Source: JACRCG01 sp964524835 (lineage in GTDB: Bacteria; Desulfobacterota; Desulfuromonadia; Geobacterales; Pseudopelobacteraceae). From it: DNA of 64,000 bases. Shown one piece after another: positions 25,961 through 35,637 of this stretch. The notes under the pieces were generated by a model that saw only the letters and a program-made list of their open reading frames with translations, was not told where the DNA came from and did not search any database. A program made the position numbers and the translations under genes. The first letter of the stretch is position 1. Every line of letters begins with the position of its first letter. The stretch lies in contig CAZGEG010000005.1 of the NCBI GenBank assembly GCA_964524835.1, positions 124,001 to 188,000 of the forward strand, read 5' to 3'.

Positions 25961-26464
25961 TTATATTTTTTTCTTGGCCAGAATGACCGCGCCGACAATT
26001 GCAACCAACAGCAGTATCGAGGTGATTTCGAACGGCAGCAGAAAGTTTGTGAATATTTCGCGGCCCACCAGTTCGGTATGGCCGATTTTTTTGATCATAT
26101 CACCACTAAACGGTCCTGTCGGAAGTGCTGCGCGGCTTTTTACGATTACAAAGGCGATGTTCAGCAGCGTGAAAAAGCCGATGATTGAACCGAAAATGAC
26201 TTTATGGGAATGTTTTTTCGACGCGTCAACCCTGATGTTCAGAAGCATGATGGTGAACACCATCAGCACCATAATGGCGCCGGCATATACCATTACCTGT
26301 ACTGCAGCCATGAACGGGGCGTCGAGCATGACATAATATGTGGCCAGACAGAAAAAAGTCATTATCAGCGATAGTGCACTATTGATCGGATTCTTGCAGG
26401 TGACCACCAGGATCGCCGATACAATGGCTACTAACGTTATGACCAGAAAGAAGAGGGTTTCCAT
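25961..26464 (-). CDS. nuoJ: NADH-quinone oxidoreductase subunit J
   Basis: A 167-residue membrane subunit with five predicted helices. The conserved third helix AAVQVMVYAGAIMVLMVFTIMLL includes the family's Tyr-Ala-Gly-Ala-Ile segment, known for the pi-bulge. It lies 11 bases after nuoI and 14 bases before nuoK. Confidence 0.96.
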   Translation of the reverse strand: METLFFLVITLVAIVSAILVVTCKNPINSALSLIMTFFCLATYYVMLDAPFMAAVQVMVYAGAIMVLMVFTIMLLNIRVDASKKHSHKVIFGSIIGFFTLLNIAFVIVKSRAALPTGPFSGDMIKKIGHTELVGREIFTNFLLPFEITSILLLVAIVGAVILAKKKI

Positions 26465-26475
26465 GCACTGCTCCT

Positions 26476-26880
26476 TTATTGCTTTTCTAAGAGACGTTCT
26501 TTGGAGTAGATGAAGTCTTGACGGTTATAATTTGCCAACTCGAATTCACCGGTCATCTTGATTGCGTCAACCGGGCAGGCTTCTACACAGTAACCGCAAA
26601 AGATGCAGCGCAGCATGTCAATCTCGTAGACTGAAGCATACTTGTCGTGATTGGCATCCTCAGCTGCTTCAACCGTGATGCATTTGGCCGGGCAGACCGT
26701 CGGGCAGAGGTAGCAGGCCACACACTTGGCCTTGTTATGCGACACATTCAAAGCGTGCAGTCCGCGAAAACGGGCCGCAACCTTGGGCCGCTCGGTCGGA
26801 TACTGAAGCGTTACCGGCTTCATGAACATGTGCTTCAAGGTGATTTTCATGCCGTTTATAATCGGTGTAATCGGATTCAT
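26476..26880 (-). CDS. nuoI: NADH-quinone oxidoreductase subunit I
   Basis: A 134-residue ferredoxin-like subunit carrying clusters N6a and N6b. Both 4Fe-4S motifs are complete: CVACYLCPTVCPAKCI and CIFCGYCVEACPVDAI. It passes electrons from NuoG toward NuoB at the membrane interface. The N-terminal amphipathic segment is short. It follows nuoH by 46 bases. Confidence 0.97.
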   Translation of the reverse strand: MNPITPIINGMKITLKHMFMKPVTLQYPTERPKVAARFRGLHALNVSHNKAKCVACYLCPTVCPAKCITVEAAEDANHDKYASVYEIDMLRCIFCGYCVEACPVDAIKMTGEFELANYNRQDFIYSKERLLEKQ

Positions 26881-26926
26881 GTGTCCATCCTCGTCTCTAA
26901 AATAACGTTACTTCATACAGCGGTTT

Positions 26927-27991
26927 TTAAATAAAATAGCCGATGATTCCTGTCACTATTATGTTTATCAGTGCCAGCGGAATAAACACTTTCCACCCCA
27001 GGTACATCAACTGGTCATAGCGGTAACGGGGTAGCGTTGCGCGGATCCACATGCAGACAAACATCAGGAAGTAGACTTTGGCGATGAAGTACACCGGCCC
27101 AAGCAGCGGCACTGCTGCGGTGAACGGCCCGTTCCAGCCGCCAAGGAACAATGTGACGGTCAACGCGCAGACGGTTACCATGTTTGCGTATTCGGCCATG
27201 AAGAACATGGCGTATTTCATGGATGAATATTCCGTACAAAAACCGGAAACGAGCTCCGTTTCCGCCTCGGGGAGGTCAAACGGGGTACGGTTGATTTCGG
27301 CAAGCGAACAGACAAAGAACATGAAGGCTGCCAGAGGCTGCTTGAAAAGATACCACTCAAAGCCACCCATGCCGGACTGAAGTTCGACTATTTTGGTCAG
27401 TGAAAGCGTGCCCGAAAGCATGAACACGGCGATGATAGACAAACCGGCAGCAAGCTCGTACGATATCATCTGGGCCGAAGCGCGCAGTCCACCCATCAGT
27501 GAGTATTTGCTGTTTGACGCCCATCCGGCCAGCACGATCCCGTAGACACCGAGTGACGACATGGCCAGAATATAAAGAACGCCGACATTGACGTCATAAA
27601 CCTGCCCGGCAGCGGTGTCGTAATAGGCGGCAATCTGCAGGGGAATCTTGTAGCCGGCAACCTCAATGACGCCGCCGAATGGAATTACGGCAAAGGTGAT
27701 GAACGCCGGAATGAGAGCAATCAGCGGTGCGACCAGAAAAGCAAAGGTGCTGGCCTGTGAAGGAACAATCTCTTCCTTAAAGAACAGCTTGACACCGTCG
27801 GCAATCGGCTGCAGCAGTCCGTGCCATCCGGTACGCATAGGTCCCAGGCGAACCTGCATGTGGCCGATTATTTTCCGCTCGGCATACGTGGCATACGCCA
27901 CGGTCAGCAGCACGAAGACAAAAGCCACCAGGACCTTGGCAACCATGGCGATGTAATACATCATCGGCAGTCCTAATATCTCGATTCCCAT
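26927..27991 (-). CDS. nuoH: NADH-quinone oxidoreductase subunit H
   Basis: A 354-residue membrane subunit forming the quinone chamber with NuoB and NuoD. Family marks include ERKIIGHMQVRLGPMRTG near residue 35, EINRTPFDLPEAETELVSGF and EYSSMKYAMFFMAEYANM. About eight hydrophobic segments are visible. Gene order GHI is the usual one. Confidence 0.98.
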   Translation of the reverse strand: MGIEILGLPMMYYIAMVAKVLVAFVFVLLTVAYATYAERKIIGHMQVRLGPMRTGWHGLLQPIADGVKLFFKEEIVPSQASTFAFLVAPLIALIPAFITFAVIPFGGVIEVAGYKIPLQIAAYYDTAAGQVYDVNVGVLYILAMSSLGVYGIVLAGWASNSKYSLMGGLRASAQMISYELAAGLSIIAVFMLSGTLSLTKIVELQSGMGGFEWYLFKQPLAAFMFFVCSLAEINRTPFDLPEAETELVSGFCTEYSSMKYAMFFMAEYANMVTVCALTVTLFLGGWNGPFTAAVPLLGPVYFIAKVYFLMFVCMWIRATLPRYRYDQLMYLGWKVFIPLALINIIVTGIIGYFI

Positions 27992-28055
27992 CTGTCCCTC
28001 TTTCTATGCTCGTATGAAATTTGTTATTTCGTCCAGTTACGGGAGGTAACTGATA

Positions 28056-30530
28056 TTATTTTGTCAGTGAAACCAGTGTTACAGGTGAACCGCTCCAGAT
28101 TGTATTGATCGGCGCAGCGCTGAAATGGTATGGAGCAAACACGACGCCGGCCGGCATGCGCGGGGTAATCTTTGCCTTGAGCTGAATGGCTCCCGTCGCG
28201 GAAGAAACGGTAAGCAGATCATTTTCAGCAATTTTAGCTGCGGCTGCGTCACTGCGTGACAGTTCAATATATCCTTCCGGGCAGACATGCATCGGGCCTT
28301 CACCGTATTGCGACAGCGTACCGCTGTGATACAGGGCGCTTCCGGTCACCAGGGACAATTTGCCTGCTTCAGAGACTACGGTCGCTGATGCCTGCGGAAC
28401 AACGAAAGCGGGTGTCAGCGAAACAGCGGCAAAAGCTCCTTCTTTTCGAAGCGAAACATGACTCATACCCTGGTAACCGGGTGTCTGTGCGGCGATCTCG
28501 CTAAACTGGACAGCCGGCGTCACAGGAACCTGCCCGCCCAGACGTACAATCAAATCAGAGAAGATTTCGTAATCCGTCTTTGTCTGCATATTTTTACGGA
28601 TGGCCGGTTTGATGTACTGAACTCGACGATCGGTGCTGGTAAAGGTGCCTTCTTTTTCAGCAAAAGAGCAGGCGGGGAGGACAACGTCGGCCATGGCCGC
28701 CGTCTCGGTAAGGAACAGTTCTGTTACGACCAGGAATTCAACCGCATCGAGGGCAGCCTTGACTTTGGTGCGGTCCGGATAGGATACCAGCGGATTTTCG
28801 CCGGCAATAAAGAGCGTCTTGACCGAGCCGTCGGCACAGGCATCCAGGATCTGCAAGCCGTTCAGTCCGCCATTCTGAGCATAAAAGCCCACATCAACCG
28901 CTCCCTGGCTGTTATTCTTCTCGGAAAGGCAGAGGACACCGCACCCTTCTTTAGAGTATTTACCGGTCAGGATGGCCAGGTTTGCCACCGCAGTTGCCAG
29001 GTCGGCGGCGTGGCCGGTGTATGCCTGTCCAACGGGGAAAAGAATCAGAGCCTTCCCGGCAGCGGCATATTCGGATGCGATCTTCCTGATATCTTCGGCG
29101 GTCAGGCCGCTCTGCGCGGCAACCGCTTCGGGAGTGAATCCGGACAACGCTTTTTCAAGCTCGGCGTACCCTGGAACTGCTGCAGCGCCGGCGTCAATAA
29201 GCTTGCCATCGATGAGGCACTTGGCAACGGCGTTCAATACGGCAATTTCACTCCCTGGCCGGTGAACAACCGTTTTCGCATCGGGAAGTTTTGAGAGTTT
29301 GCCGCGTTTATCTGAAAGAATGGTAATTTTTGCGCCGCGGTTTTTGACGGCCATGTTAATTTCAAAGCCGACGACCGGGTGGGTTTCATAGGAATCAGTA
29401 CTTATGACAAGCAGCAGGTCACTCTTCTGGACATCAAGAATGCTGGCAGACGAAGCGGTCGCGCCGAAGCTGCGGGCAAAACCTTCTGTCAGGGCGGCAT
29501 GGGCGTACCCGGCTGCATGGTCGAAGTTCTTCGTGCCGACGTTCTCTATCAGCAGTTTTTTGAACAAAGCCAGCTCTTCATTGGTCAGGCGCGGTGTTGC
29601 CAGCGCCGCAACGGCGCTGCCCCCCTTAAGGCGACCCGCAACAAGCTCGAGTGCTTCATCCCAGGTTGATTCAGTCAGTACTCCGTTTTTTCTCACCAGC
29701 GGCTTTGTCAAGCGCTGGACGCTGTTGATGAACTGGTAGCCGAAGCGGCCACGAACACAGAGCTGCCCGTTATGGAACCCCTGGTTCTCTTCATAAATAG
29801 TCGTCAGCACCTTGTTGTCTTTAACACCAAGCGTCAGGTTGCAGCCGGTACCGCAATAACCACAGACCGACGTATTCTTTGTCATTGCCCACCAGCGGGC
29901 CTTGTGCTTGAACGGGCGCGCCAGCAATGAACCGACCGGGCAGACCGAAATGCAGGATCCGCAAAATTCGCAATTGAGACCGTCTTCAAATTCACAGCCT
30001 ATTTTTGTTTCAATGCCGCGATCGATAAAGGTCAATGCGCCGAAGCTGACGATTTCATCACAGATCCGCGCACATTTGCCGCAGAGAACACAGCGGTTCA
30101 TGTCCCGCTCGATCAGCGGGTTATTGTAATCGATTTCATGATGAAATTTTTCATCGGTGAAGCGGTTGCTGTTCACCTGGTATTCATAGGTCAGGTTCTG
30201 AAGATCACAGTCACCTGATTTATCGCACACGGGGCAATCAAGTGGGTGGTTGAGCAGCAGCAGCTCCAGAACCATCTTGCGTGCTTTGACGATATCCGGT
30301 GTCGAGGTGCGAATAATCATCCCCTCAGTGGCCGGTGTCGTACAGGCAGGAATCTGACGCCCCTTCATCTGTTCCACTTCAACCAGACACATGCGACATG
30401 CGCCGAACGGCTTCAATTTTTTATCATGGCAGAGAATCGGTATTTCAATACCGTTCATCTTGGCCGCTTCATAAATTGTCGCAGTTTTGGGTGCAGTAAC
30501 CTGCTTGTCATCTATCGTAAGATTTACCAT
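28056..30530 (-). CDS. nuoG: NADH-quinone oxidoreductase subunit G
   Basis: An 824-residue iron-sulfur subunit of the peripheral arm. The N-terminal 2Fe-2S domain has C...GACRMC...C, then the His-ligated cluster motif HPLDCPVCDKSGDC, and two 4Fe-4S motifs (CVLCGKCARIC and CEFCGSCISVCP). A CGYCGTGCNL motif begins the molybdopterin-oxidoreductase-like domain, as in NuoG versions with an N7-type cluster. The domain is structural in complex I and has no known active cofactor. The length is normal for the family. Confidence 0.97.
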   Translation of the reverse strand: MVNLTIDDKQVTAPKTATIYEAAKMNGIEIPILCHDKKLKPFGACRMCLVEVEQMKGRQIPACTTPATEGMIIRTSTPDIVKARKMVLELLLLNHPLDCPVCDKSGDCDLQNLTYEYQVNSNRFTDEKFHHEIDYNNPLIERDMNRCVLCGKCARICDEIVSFGALTFIDRGIETKIGCEFEDGLNCEFCGSCISVCPVGSLLARPFKHKARWWAMTKNTSVCGYCGTGCNLTLGVKDNKVLTTIYEENQGFHNGQLCVRGRFGYQFINSVQRLTKPLVRKNGVLTESTWDEALELVAGRLKGGSAVAALATPRLTNEELALFKKLLIENVGTKNFDHAAGYAHAALTEGFARSFGATASSASILDVQKSDLLLVISTDSYETHPVVGFEINMAVKNRGAKITILSDKRGKLSKLPDAKTVVHRPGSEIAVLNAVAKCLIDGKLIDAGAAAVPGYAELEKALSGFTPEAVAAQSGLTAEDIRKIASEYAAAGKALILFPVGQAYTGHAADLATAVANLAILTGKYSKEGCGVLCLSEKNNSQGAVDVGFYAQNGGLNGLQILDACADGSVKTLFIAGENPLVSYPDRTKVKAALDAVEFLVVTELFLTETAAMADVVLPACSFAEKEGTFTSTDRRVQYIKPAIRKNMQTKTDYEIFSDLIVRLGGQVPVTPAVQFSEIAAQTPGYQGMSHVSLRKEGAFAAVSLTPAFVVPQASATVVSEAGKLSLVTGSALYHSGTLSQYGEGPMHVCPEGYIELSRSDAAAAKIAENDLLTVSSATGAIQLKAKITPRMPAGVVFAPYHFSAAPINTIWSGSPVTLVSLTK

Positions 30531-30576
30531 CTCAACCTCTGTTCAGTGAGTTTGACTGTGTGTGCGTGATGTAGTT

Positions 30577-32358
30577 CTATTCGAGCGCCATAAAGCGGCA
30601 GGCATCGTAGCAGGATTTGCATTTGGTGCATTTTTCCTTGTCAAGCCAGGCGAGCTGCCCTTTTTCCCAGACGATGGCATCGACGGGGCATGCTTTCTTG
30701 CAGGCGCCGCATTTTACGCACTTGTCTTCTACGACCTGCCAGAGCAGCAGTTCCTTGCAGCAGTTTGAAGGACAACGCTTGTCGGTGATGTGCGCTTCGT
30801 ATTCGTCGCGGAAGTAATTGATCGTTGAGAGGATCGGATTGGGAGCGGTCTGCCCGAGTCCGCACAACGATGCTTTCTTGATTGCAACACCCAGGTCCTG
30901 AAGTGTCTCGATATCGGAAATTTCGCCCCGCCCTTCGGTGATTCGCTCGAGTATGTCGAGCATAACCTTGAGACCAATGCGGCAGGGGACACATTTGCCA
31001 CAGGATTCGTCTCTTGTAAAATTAAGAAAAAATCGAGATACGTCAACCATGCAGGTCGTTTCGTCCATGACAACCAGACCACCGGAACCCATCATGGCAC
31101 CGGCTTTAATCAGGGAGTCATAGTCAACCGGTGTGTCCAGAATTTCAGCAGGAATACAACCGCCGGATGGGCCGCCAGCCTGCACAGCCTTGAACTTGCG
31201 GTTGTTGGCGATGCCGCCGCAAACATCATAAATAACTTCGCGGATTTTCATACCAGCCGGAACCTCAACAAGGCCGGTGTGCTTTACCTTGCCGGTAACA
31301 GCAAAGATCTTGGTACCTTTGGTCGTTTCGGTGCCAAGCGAAGCATACCAGTCACCGCCCTTATTGATTATGTGACGAACGTTACCGAACGTTTCAACGT
31401 TATTGATGTTGGTGGGCTTGCCCCATAATCCGCGCACGGCCGGAAATGGCGGTCTCGGCCGACTCATACCACGAAAGCCCTCAATGGAGGCCATCAGTGC
31501 GGTTTCCTCACCGCAGACAAAGGCGCCGGCGCCCATCTTGATACGCATGTCGAAATCGAGGCCCCAACCCTGAATGTTCTTGCCGAGGTAACCTTTTTCG
31601 TAACAGACATCGATGGCGTGTTGGAGACGTTGAACTGCCAGCGGATACTCGGCGCGAACATATACATAACCAAAGTCGCACCCGATGGCATAGGCGGCGA
31701 TCATCATCCCCTCGATGATGCAGTACGGGTCGCCTTCAAGCAGGGACCGGTCCATGAATGCGCCCGGATCGCCCTCGTCAGCGTTGCAGATCAGGTACTT
31801 GTGATCACCTGGTGAGGCCTTGCAGAACGACCACTTCATCCCGGTGGGGAAGCCGCCGCCGCCACGACCACGAAGGCCGGACTTTTTGACTTCCTCGATA
31901 ACCTCTTCCGGCTTCATGCTCTTGATGCACTTCTCGATCGCCTTGAAGCCGTCTTCTTCTTTGTAGGCATCGATACTGTCCGGATCGATCTGGCCGCAGC
32001 CGGTCATGACCACACGCATCTGGGCATCGACAAACTGGTTGTAGTAAGGCTTGGCCATTCTTTTATCCATCGTCGTCTTGTTGACGATGTGCTCGTCAAT
32101 GATCTTCTCGACCTCTTCAGGCTTGACAAAGTCGTAGGTCACGCGCCCCTGCTCGGGAGTAATGATGTCAACCAGAACGTCGTTGGCGCAGAGGCCGCGA
32201 CAACCGGTCTTGATAACATCGCACCGTTTGCCGACGATGGCGTCAACACCCTTTTCCGCGAGAATCTTGACGAAAGCCGCCTCTACCTCTTTGGCGCCCA
32301 TCGAAACCCCGCCGGTCCCCTGGCAGATCAGAATTTTTATGCCTGCGTTTTCGCTCAT
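30577..32358 (-). CDS. nuoF: NADH-quinone oxidoreductase subunit F, extended form
   Basis: A 593-residue NADH- and FMN-binding subunit. The central part has the NADH/FMN motifs (GLRGRGGGGFPTGMKW, CNADEGDPGAF) and the N3 4Fe-4S motif SCGKCVPCRIG. Two extra domains make it longer than the E. coli type. The N-terminal domain is thioredoxin-like, with cysteines 12, 46, 53 and 57. The C-terminal domain has two 4Fe-4S motifs (CVKCGACKKACP and CTKCKSCYDAC). In the N-terminal domain the usual C-x4-C has lost its second Cys (Gly17), while C53-x3-C57 remains. It lies 46 bases before nuoG. Confidence 0.95.
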   Translation of the reverse strand: MSENAGIKILICQGTGGVSMGAKEVEAAFVKILAEKGVDAIVGKRCDVIKTGCRGLCANDVLVDIITPEQGRVTYDFVKPEEVEKIIDEHIVNKTTMDKRMAKPYYNQFVDAQMRVVMTGCGQIDPDSIDAYKEEDGFKAIEKCIKSMKPEEVIEEVKKSGLRGRGGGGFPTGMKWSFCKASPGDHKYLICNADEGDPGAFMDRSLLEGDPYCIIEGMMIAAYAIGCDFGYVYVRAEYPLAVQRLQHAIDVCYEKGYLGKNIQGWGLDFDMRIKMGAGAFVCGEETALMASIEGFRGMSRPRPPFPAVRGLWGKPTNINNVETFGNVRHIINKGGDWYASLGTETTKGTKIFAVTGKVKHTGLVEVPAGMKIREVIYDVCGGIANNRKFKAVQAGGPSGGCIPAEILDTPVDYDSLIKAGAMMGSGGLVVMDETTCMVDVSRFFLNFTRDESCGKCVPCRIGLKVMLDILERITEGRGEISDIETLQDLGVAIKKASLCGLGQTAPNPILSTINYFRDEYEAHITDKRCPSNCCKELLLWQVVEDKCVKCGACKKACPVDAIVWEKGQLAWLDKEKCTKCKSCYDACRFMALE

Positions 32359-32397
32359 GACTGGATTGTCCCCTGCTGGATAGTTTCGAGCTACGTG

Positions 32398-32919
32398 CTA
32401 TTTCATCGGCCTCTGACTGTAGTCGGACACGATTTCATCGACTTTCTGCACCGTCATGCCGCCGTACGTCGAGTCATTGACCATTGCCAATGGTGCCATT
32501 CCGCAGGCTCCCAGGCAGGCAACCTTCTCGAAGGTAAAGCGCAGGTCAGGAGTCGTCTCGGCGTGGCCGATGTGCAATTTGTCGAAGAATGTTTCAACAA
32601 TGCGGGGGGCACCTTGAACGTGGCAAGCCGTCCCAACACACACACGGATAATAAATTTACCGCGCGGCTTGAGATGAAACTGGGCATAAAATGTGAGTAC
32701 CCCGTAGATCTGACTTGGGTACACATTCAGACGCTCCGCTATATGATCTGCTACCGCACGCGGTATGTAACCATACTCGTCTTGAGCTGCCTGCAGGACA
32801 GGCATCAGATTCCCAGGTATATCTATATATTTGTCGATGATAGCATCGGCTATCGAAAGATCTACTTCTGGTTCTTTTTCTTCGGCTTGCTGCGCCACTA
32901 CGTCACTCATGCGCCCCAT
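32398..32919 (-). CDS. nuoE: NADH-quinone oxidoreductase subunit E
   Basis: A 173-residue thioredoxin-like 2Fe-2S subunit carrying cluster N1a. The four cysteines lie in CVGTACHVQGA and CLGACGMAP, the family pattern. The N-terminal helical part (PGNLMPVLQAAQDEYGYIP) matches NuoE. It pairs with NuoF in the NADH-oxidising module. Confidence 0.96.
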   Translation of the reverse strand: MGRMSDVVAQQAEEKEPEVDLSIADAIIDKYIDIPGNLMPVLQAAQDEYGYIPRAVADHIAERLNVYPSQIYGVLTFYAQFHLKPRGKFIIRVCVGTACHVQGAPRIVETFFDKLHIGHAETTPDLRFTFEKVACLGACGMAPLAMVNDSTYGGMTVQKVDEIVSDYSQRPMK

Positions 32920-32939
32920 CTCCTTTGAATCGTGCGGAG

Positions 32940-34112
32940 TTATCTGTCAATTTCGCCAAGAACGATGTCCAGGGTACCGATTACAGCAACCAGGTCGGCA
33001 ATCATGGAACCTACGCTCATCTGCTCAATGGCCTGCAGGTTCACGAATGAAGGGGGGCGGATCCTCAGGCGCTCAGGCTTGTTGCCGCCGTCGCTGACGA
33101 TATAGAAGCCCAGCTCACCTTTGGGAGCTTCGACCCCCTGATAGACTTCACCTTCCGGCGCCGCAAAACCTTCAGAGGCGATCTTGAAATGATGAATCAA
33201 CCCCTCGATACTGTTGTACACGCTTTCTTTGGGCGGATAGCATACCTGCGGACAGTCGGCCAAAACCGGGCCGGGCTTGAGCCGGTCAAGTCCCTGACGC
33301 ACTATTTTGCAGGCTTCACGCATCTCGACCAGACGTACCTTGTAACGGTCGAACGTGTCGCAGTTTTCTCCGACCGGCACCTTGAACTGGTACTTGTCAT
33401 AGCCGCTGTAGGGATTATCCCGACGAAGATCCCAATCCACTCCCGAACCGCGCAGGGCGGGACCGGTGAGACCGATGTCAATGGCGTCCTCGGCGGAGAT
33501 GATACCATTGCCGACCGTACGCTTGAGCCAGATCGGGTTGGTAGTCAAAAGCCCTTCATACTGGTCGAGGTAGCCGGGCATGGCGGCAACGAAGTCGCCC
33601 GCTTTTTTCACAAACTCTTCCGGCACATCCTGCGAAAGACCACCGACGCGGAAGAAGTTCGATGTCATGCGGGCACCTGAGATCAGTTCGTAGATTTCCA
33701 TAACGGTTTCGCGCTCGCGGAACGCATAGATAAATACGGTCATCGCACCGATATCGAGGGCATGGCAGGCAATCCAGACCAGATGCGATTCAAGCCTGGT
33801 CAGCTCGGCCATGATAATCCGGATCGTCTCGGCGCGTTCGGGCACCTCGACCCCCATCAGCTTCTCGACCGCCAGGATATAACCCAGATTGTTGCTCATG
33901 GGCGCCAGATAGTCGAGGCGGTCGGTCAGGGGAAGGATCTGGTGATAGGTGCGGTGTTCAGACAGCTTTTCAATGCCACGATGCAGGTAGCCGATATGGG
34001 GAGTGATCTTGCTGATCACTTCGCCGTCCAGCTCGAGAACGAGCCTCAAAACCCCATGGGTACTGGGGTGCTGTGGTCCCATGTTCAGTGTCATTGTTTC
34101 AGTAGTAGCCAT
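32940..34112 (-). CDS. nuoD: NADH-quinone oxidoreductase subunit D
   Basis: A 390-residue 49-kDa-type subunit that forms the quinone site with NuoB. N-terminal MNMGPQHPSTHGVLR and HIGYLHRGIEKL carry the conserved His residues of the quinone pocket. The C-terminal DLVAVIGTLDIVLGEIDR is typical. NuoC and NuoD are separate here, not fused as in E. coli. It lies 44 bases after nuoC. Confidence 0.98.
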   Translation of the reverse strand: MATTETMTLNMGPQHPSTHGVLRLVLELDGEVISKITPHIGYLHRGIEKLSEHRTYHQILPLTDRLDYLAPMSNNLGYILAVEKLMGVEVPERAETIRIIMAELTRLESHLVWIACHALDIGAMTVFIYAFRERETVMEIYELISGARMTSNFFRVGGLSQDVPEEFVKKAGDFVAAMPGYLDQYEGLLTTNPIWLKRTVGNGIISAEDAIDIGLTGPALRGSGVDWDLRRDNPYSGYDKYQFKVPVGENCDTFDRYKVRLVEMREACKIVRQGLDRLKPGPVLADCPQVCYPPKESVYNSIEGLIHHFKIASEGFAAPEGEVYQGVEAPKGELGFYIVSDGGNKPERLRIRPPSFVNLQAIEQMSVGSMIADLVAVIGTLDIVLGEIDR

Positions 34113-34156
34113 GTATCGCCTCTTCTATGATCGAAATACAGAACGAATTGGAAAAA

Positions 34157-34645
34157 CTATGATAAACGCCCTTTGTACGGTTCGCGGTCCGGACCCTGCA
34201 GCGGATAGTCCTTGCGCAGCGGGTGACCTACCCAGTCGTCCGTCATAAGGATACGGCGGAGGTCCGGGTGATTGTCAAAGGTAATGCCGAACAGGTCAAA
34301 GACCTCCCGCTCCAGCCAGTTAGCCGTTTTCCATACCTGAGTTGCGGTCGGGATGCGGCAGTCGGACTCGGTAACAGGTGTCTTGATACGCAGGCGATCC
34401 TTGTTGGGGATTGAGTAGAGCTGGTAGACCATCATGAAGCGCTCTTCCTTCTTTCCCAGGTAATCAACTGCGGTAAGGTCGGTAAGCAGGTTATACTGAA
34501 GTGACTGTTTGAGGAACGAAAGGACATCGATAATGGCATCCTTCGCTACGGTTACCGTCACTTCCGCCCTGAATTCGACTACATCAATGATCGAAGCGGA
34601 GAACTTTTCCTTCAGCTTCAGTACTGCACGATTGTTTTCTGCCAT
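34157..34645 (-). CDS. nuoC: NADH-quinone oxidoreductase subunit C
   Basis: A 162-residue 30-kDa-type subunit of the hydrogenase-like module. The family signature near the C-terminus is present (ERETFDLFGI-like REVFDLFGITFDNHPDLRRILM, ending in KDYPLQG). The start is set at ATG 34645, with AAAGGG upstream; an in-frame TTG at 34654 is possible. It is separate from nuoD. Confidence 0.96.
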   Translation of the reverse strand: MAENNRAVLKLKEKFSASIIDVVEFRAEVTVTVAKDAIIDVLSFLKQSLQYNLLTDLTAVDYLGKKEERFMMVYQLYSIPNKDRLRIKTPVTESDCRIPTATQVWKTANWLEREVFDLFGITFDNHPDLRRILMTDDWVGHPLRKDYPLQGPDREPYKGRLS

Positions 34646-34698
34646 GATATCCAACCCTTTTGTGGGATTTGTGTGTTCGTTCGTTGATTAATTCAGAA

Positions 34699-35214
34699 TC
34701 AGGCCGCTTCCGGAATGTAGCGCTCGCCCAGGCCGATGGCGGAACCGAAAGAGTTGCGTTCACTCATAATCTTGTCCTGCAGCTTCATCAGGCCGAACAG
34801 CAGCGCCTCCGGGCGCGGCGGGCAACCGGGGATGTAGACATCTACCGGCAGCGCCTCATCAATACCCTGCACAACGCTGTAGGTATCGAAAATCCCGCCG
34901 GAGCATGCGCAGGCACCCATGGCAATGACCCATTTCGGCTCGGGCATCTGCTCGTAGACCGTCCTGATAACCGGCAGCATCTTTTTCGTAACCGTACCGG
35001 CAATGATAATACAGTCGGACTGGCGCGGAGATGCACGGAAGATGATACCGAAGCGGTCCAAGTCATTATGGGAGGCTCCGGTAGCCATCATCTCGATAGC
35101 ACAGCATGCCAGACCAAAGGTCATCGGCCAGATGGATGACTTCCGGGACCAGTTAACCAAAAGATCCAGTGACGTGGTGATAACGTTATCGCCAAGCGGA
35201 TTGTCTACTCCCAT
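34699..35214 (-). CDS. nuoB: NADH-quinone oxidoreductase subunit B
   Basis: A 171-residue PSST-type subunit carrying cluster N2, the last cluster before quinone. The ligands are visible: FGLACCAIEM (tandem Cys), GTVTKKM, then MGACACSGG and PGCPPRPEAL. The start is set at ATG 35214 because AAGGAG lies 7 bases upstream; this makes it overlap the nuoA stop by 10 bases and implies coupling. Confidence 0.97.
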   Translation of the reverse strand: MGVDNPLGDNVITTSLDLLVNWSRKSSIWPMTFGLACCAIEMMATGASHNDLDRFGIIFRASPRQSDCIIIAGTVTKKMLPVIRTVYEQMPEPKWVIAMGACACSGGIFDTYSVVQGIDEALPVDVYIPGCPPRPEALLFGLMKLQDKIMSERNSFGSAIGLGERYIPEAA

Positions 35215-35561
35215 TCCAGCGCTCCTTTTTTCCAAACGTAAATATAACCGACAAACAGAATGACGATGAAAAGCCCCATCTCAACCAGGCCGAAAACGCC
35301 CAGCTTCTTGTAGAGGATTGCCCAAGGGTACAGGAACACGGCCTCGATATCGAACAGTATGAACAGCACGGCGATCAGATAGAACTTGATCGAATAACGC
35401 TCACGGGCAGTCCCGACAGGCTCGCAGCCGCTTTCGTACGGCTGAAGTTTTACCTTCGACGGCTTTTTCTGGCCAATCAGGGATGACATGACAAGGGATA
35501 CAAGCCCGAAACCTATTGCCACGAGCACCAGTAGTAGTATTGGCAGGTATGCACCAAGCAT
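35205..35561 (-). CDS. nuoA: NADH-quinone oxidoreductase subunit A
   Basis: A 118-residue membrane subunit with three helices. The conserved YESGCEPVG carries the loop Cys, and FKxxLFxIxFDxExxFLYPWA-type sequence is present (VLFILFDIEAVFLYPWA). It is the first gene of the operon; AAGGAGG stands 7 bases before ATG 35561, and a consensus promoter lies upstream. Confidence 0.97.
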   Translation of the reverse strand: MLGAYLPILLLVLVAIGFGLVSLVMSSLIGQKKPSKVKLQPYESGCEPVGTARERYSIKFYLIAVLFILFDIEAVFLYPWAILYKKLGVFGLVEMGLFIVILFVGYIYVWKKGALEWE

Positions 35562-35584
35562 TAAAATCCTCCTTACTGCGGACG

Positions 35585-35597
35585 GTATACTGTATAC
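35585..35597. promoter_or_regulatory. Palindrome in the nuo leader
   Basis: GTATAC-T-GTATAC is a 13-base palindrome placed just downstream of the predicted nuo transcription start and 24 bases before nuoA. A repressor or other regulator site is possible; no known operator consensus is recognised. Confidence 0.4.
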
Positions 35598-35608
35598 AAA
35601 CGCTGCAT

Positions 35609-35637
35609 TTAATAGGCTGTTTGAAATTCTTTGTCAA
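35609..35637 (-). promoter_or_regulatory. Promoter of the nuo operon
   Basis: On the minus strand: -35 TTGACA (35637-35632), a 17-base spacer and -10 TATTAA (35614-35609). It sits about 48 bases before nuoA. Confidence 0.8.
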
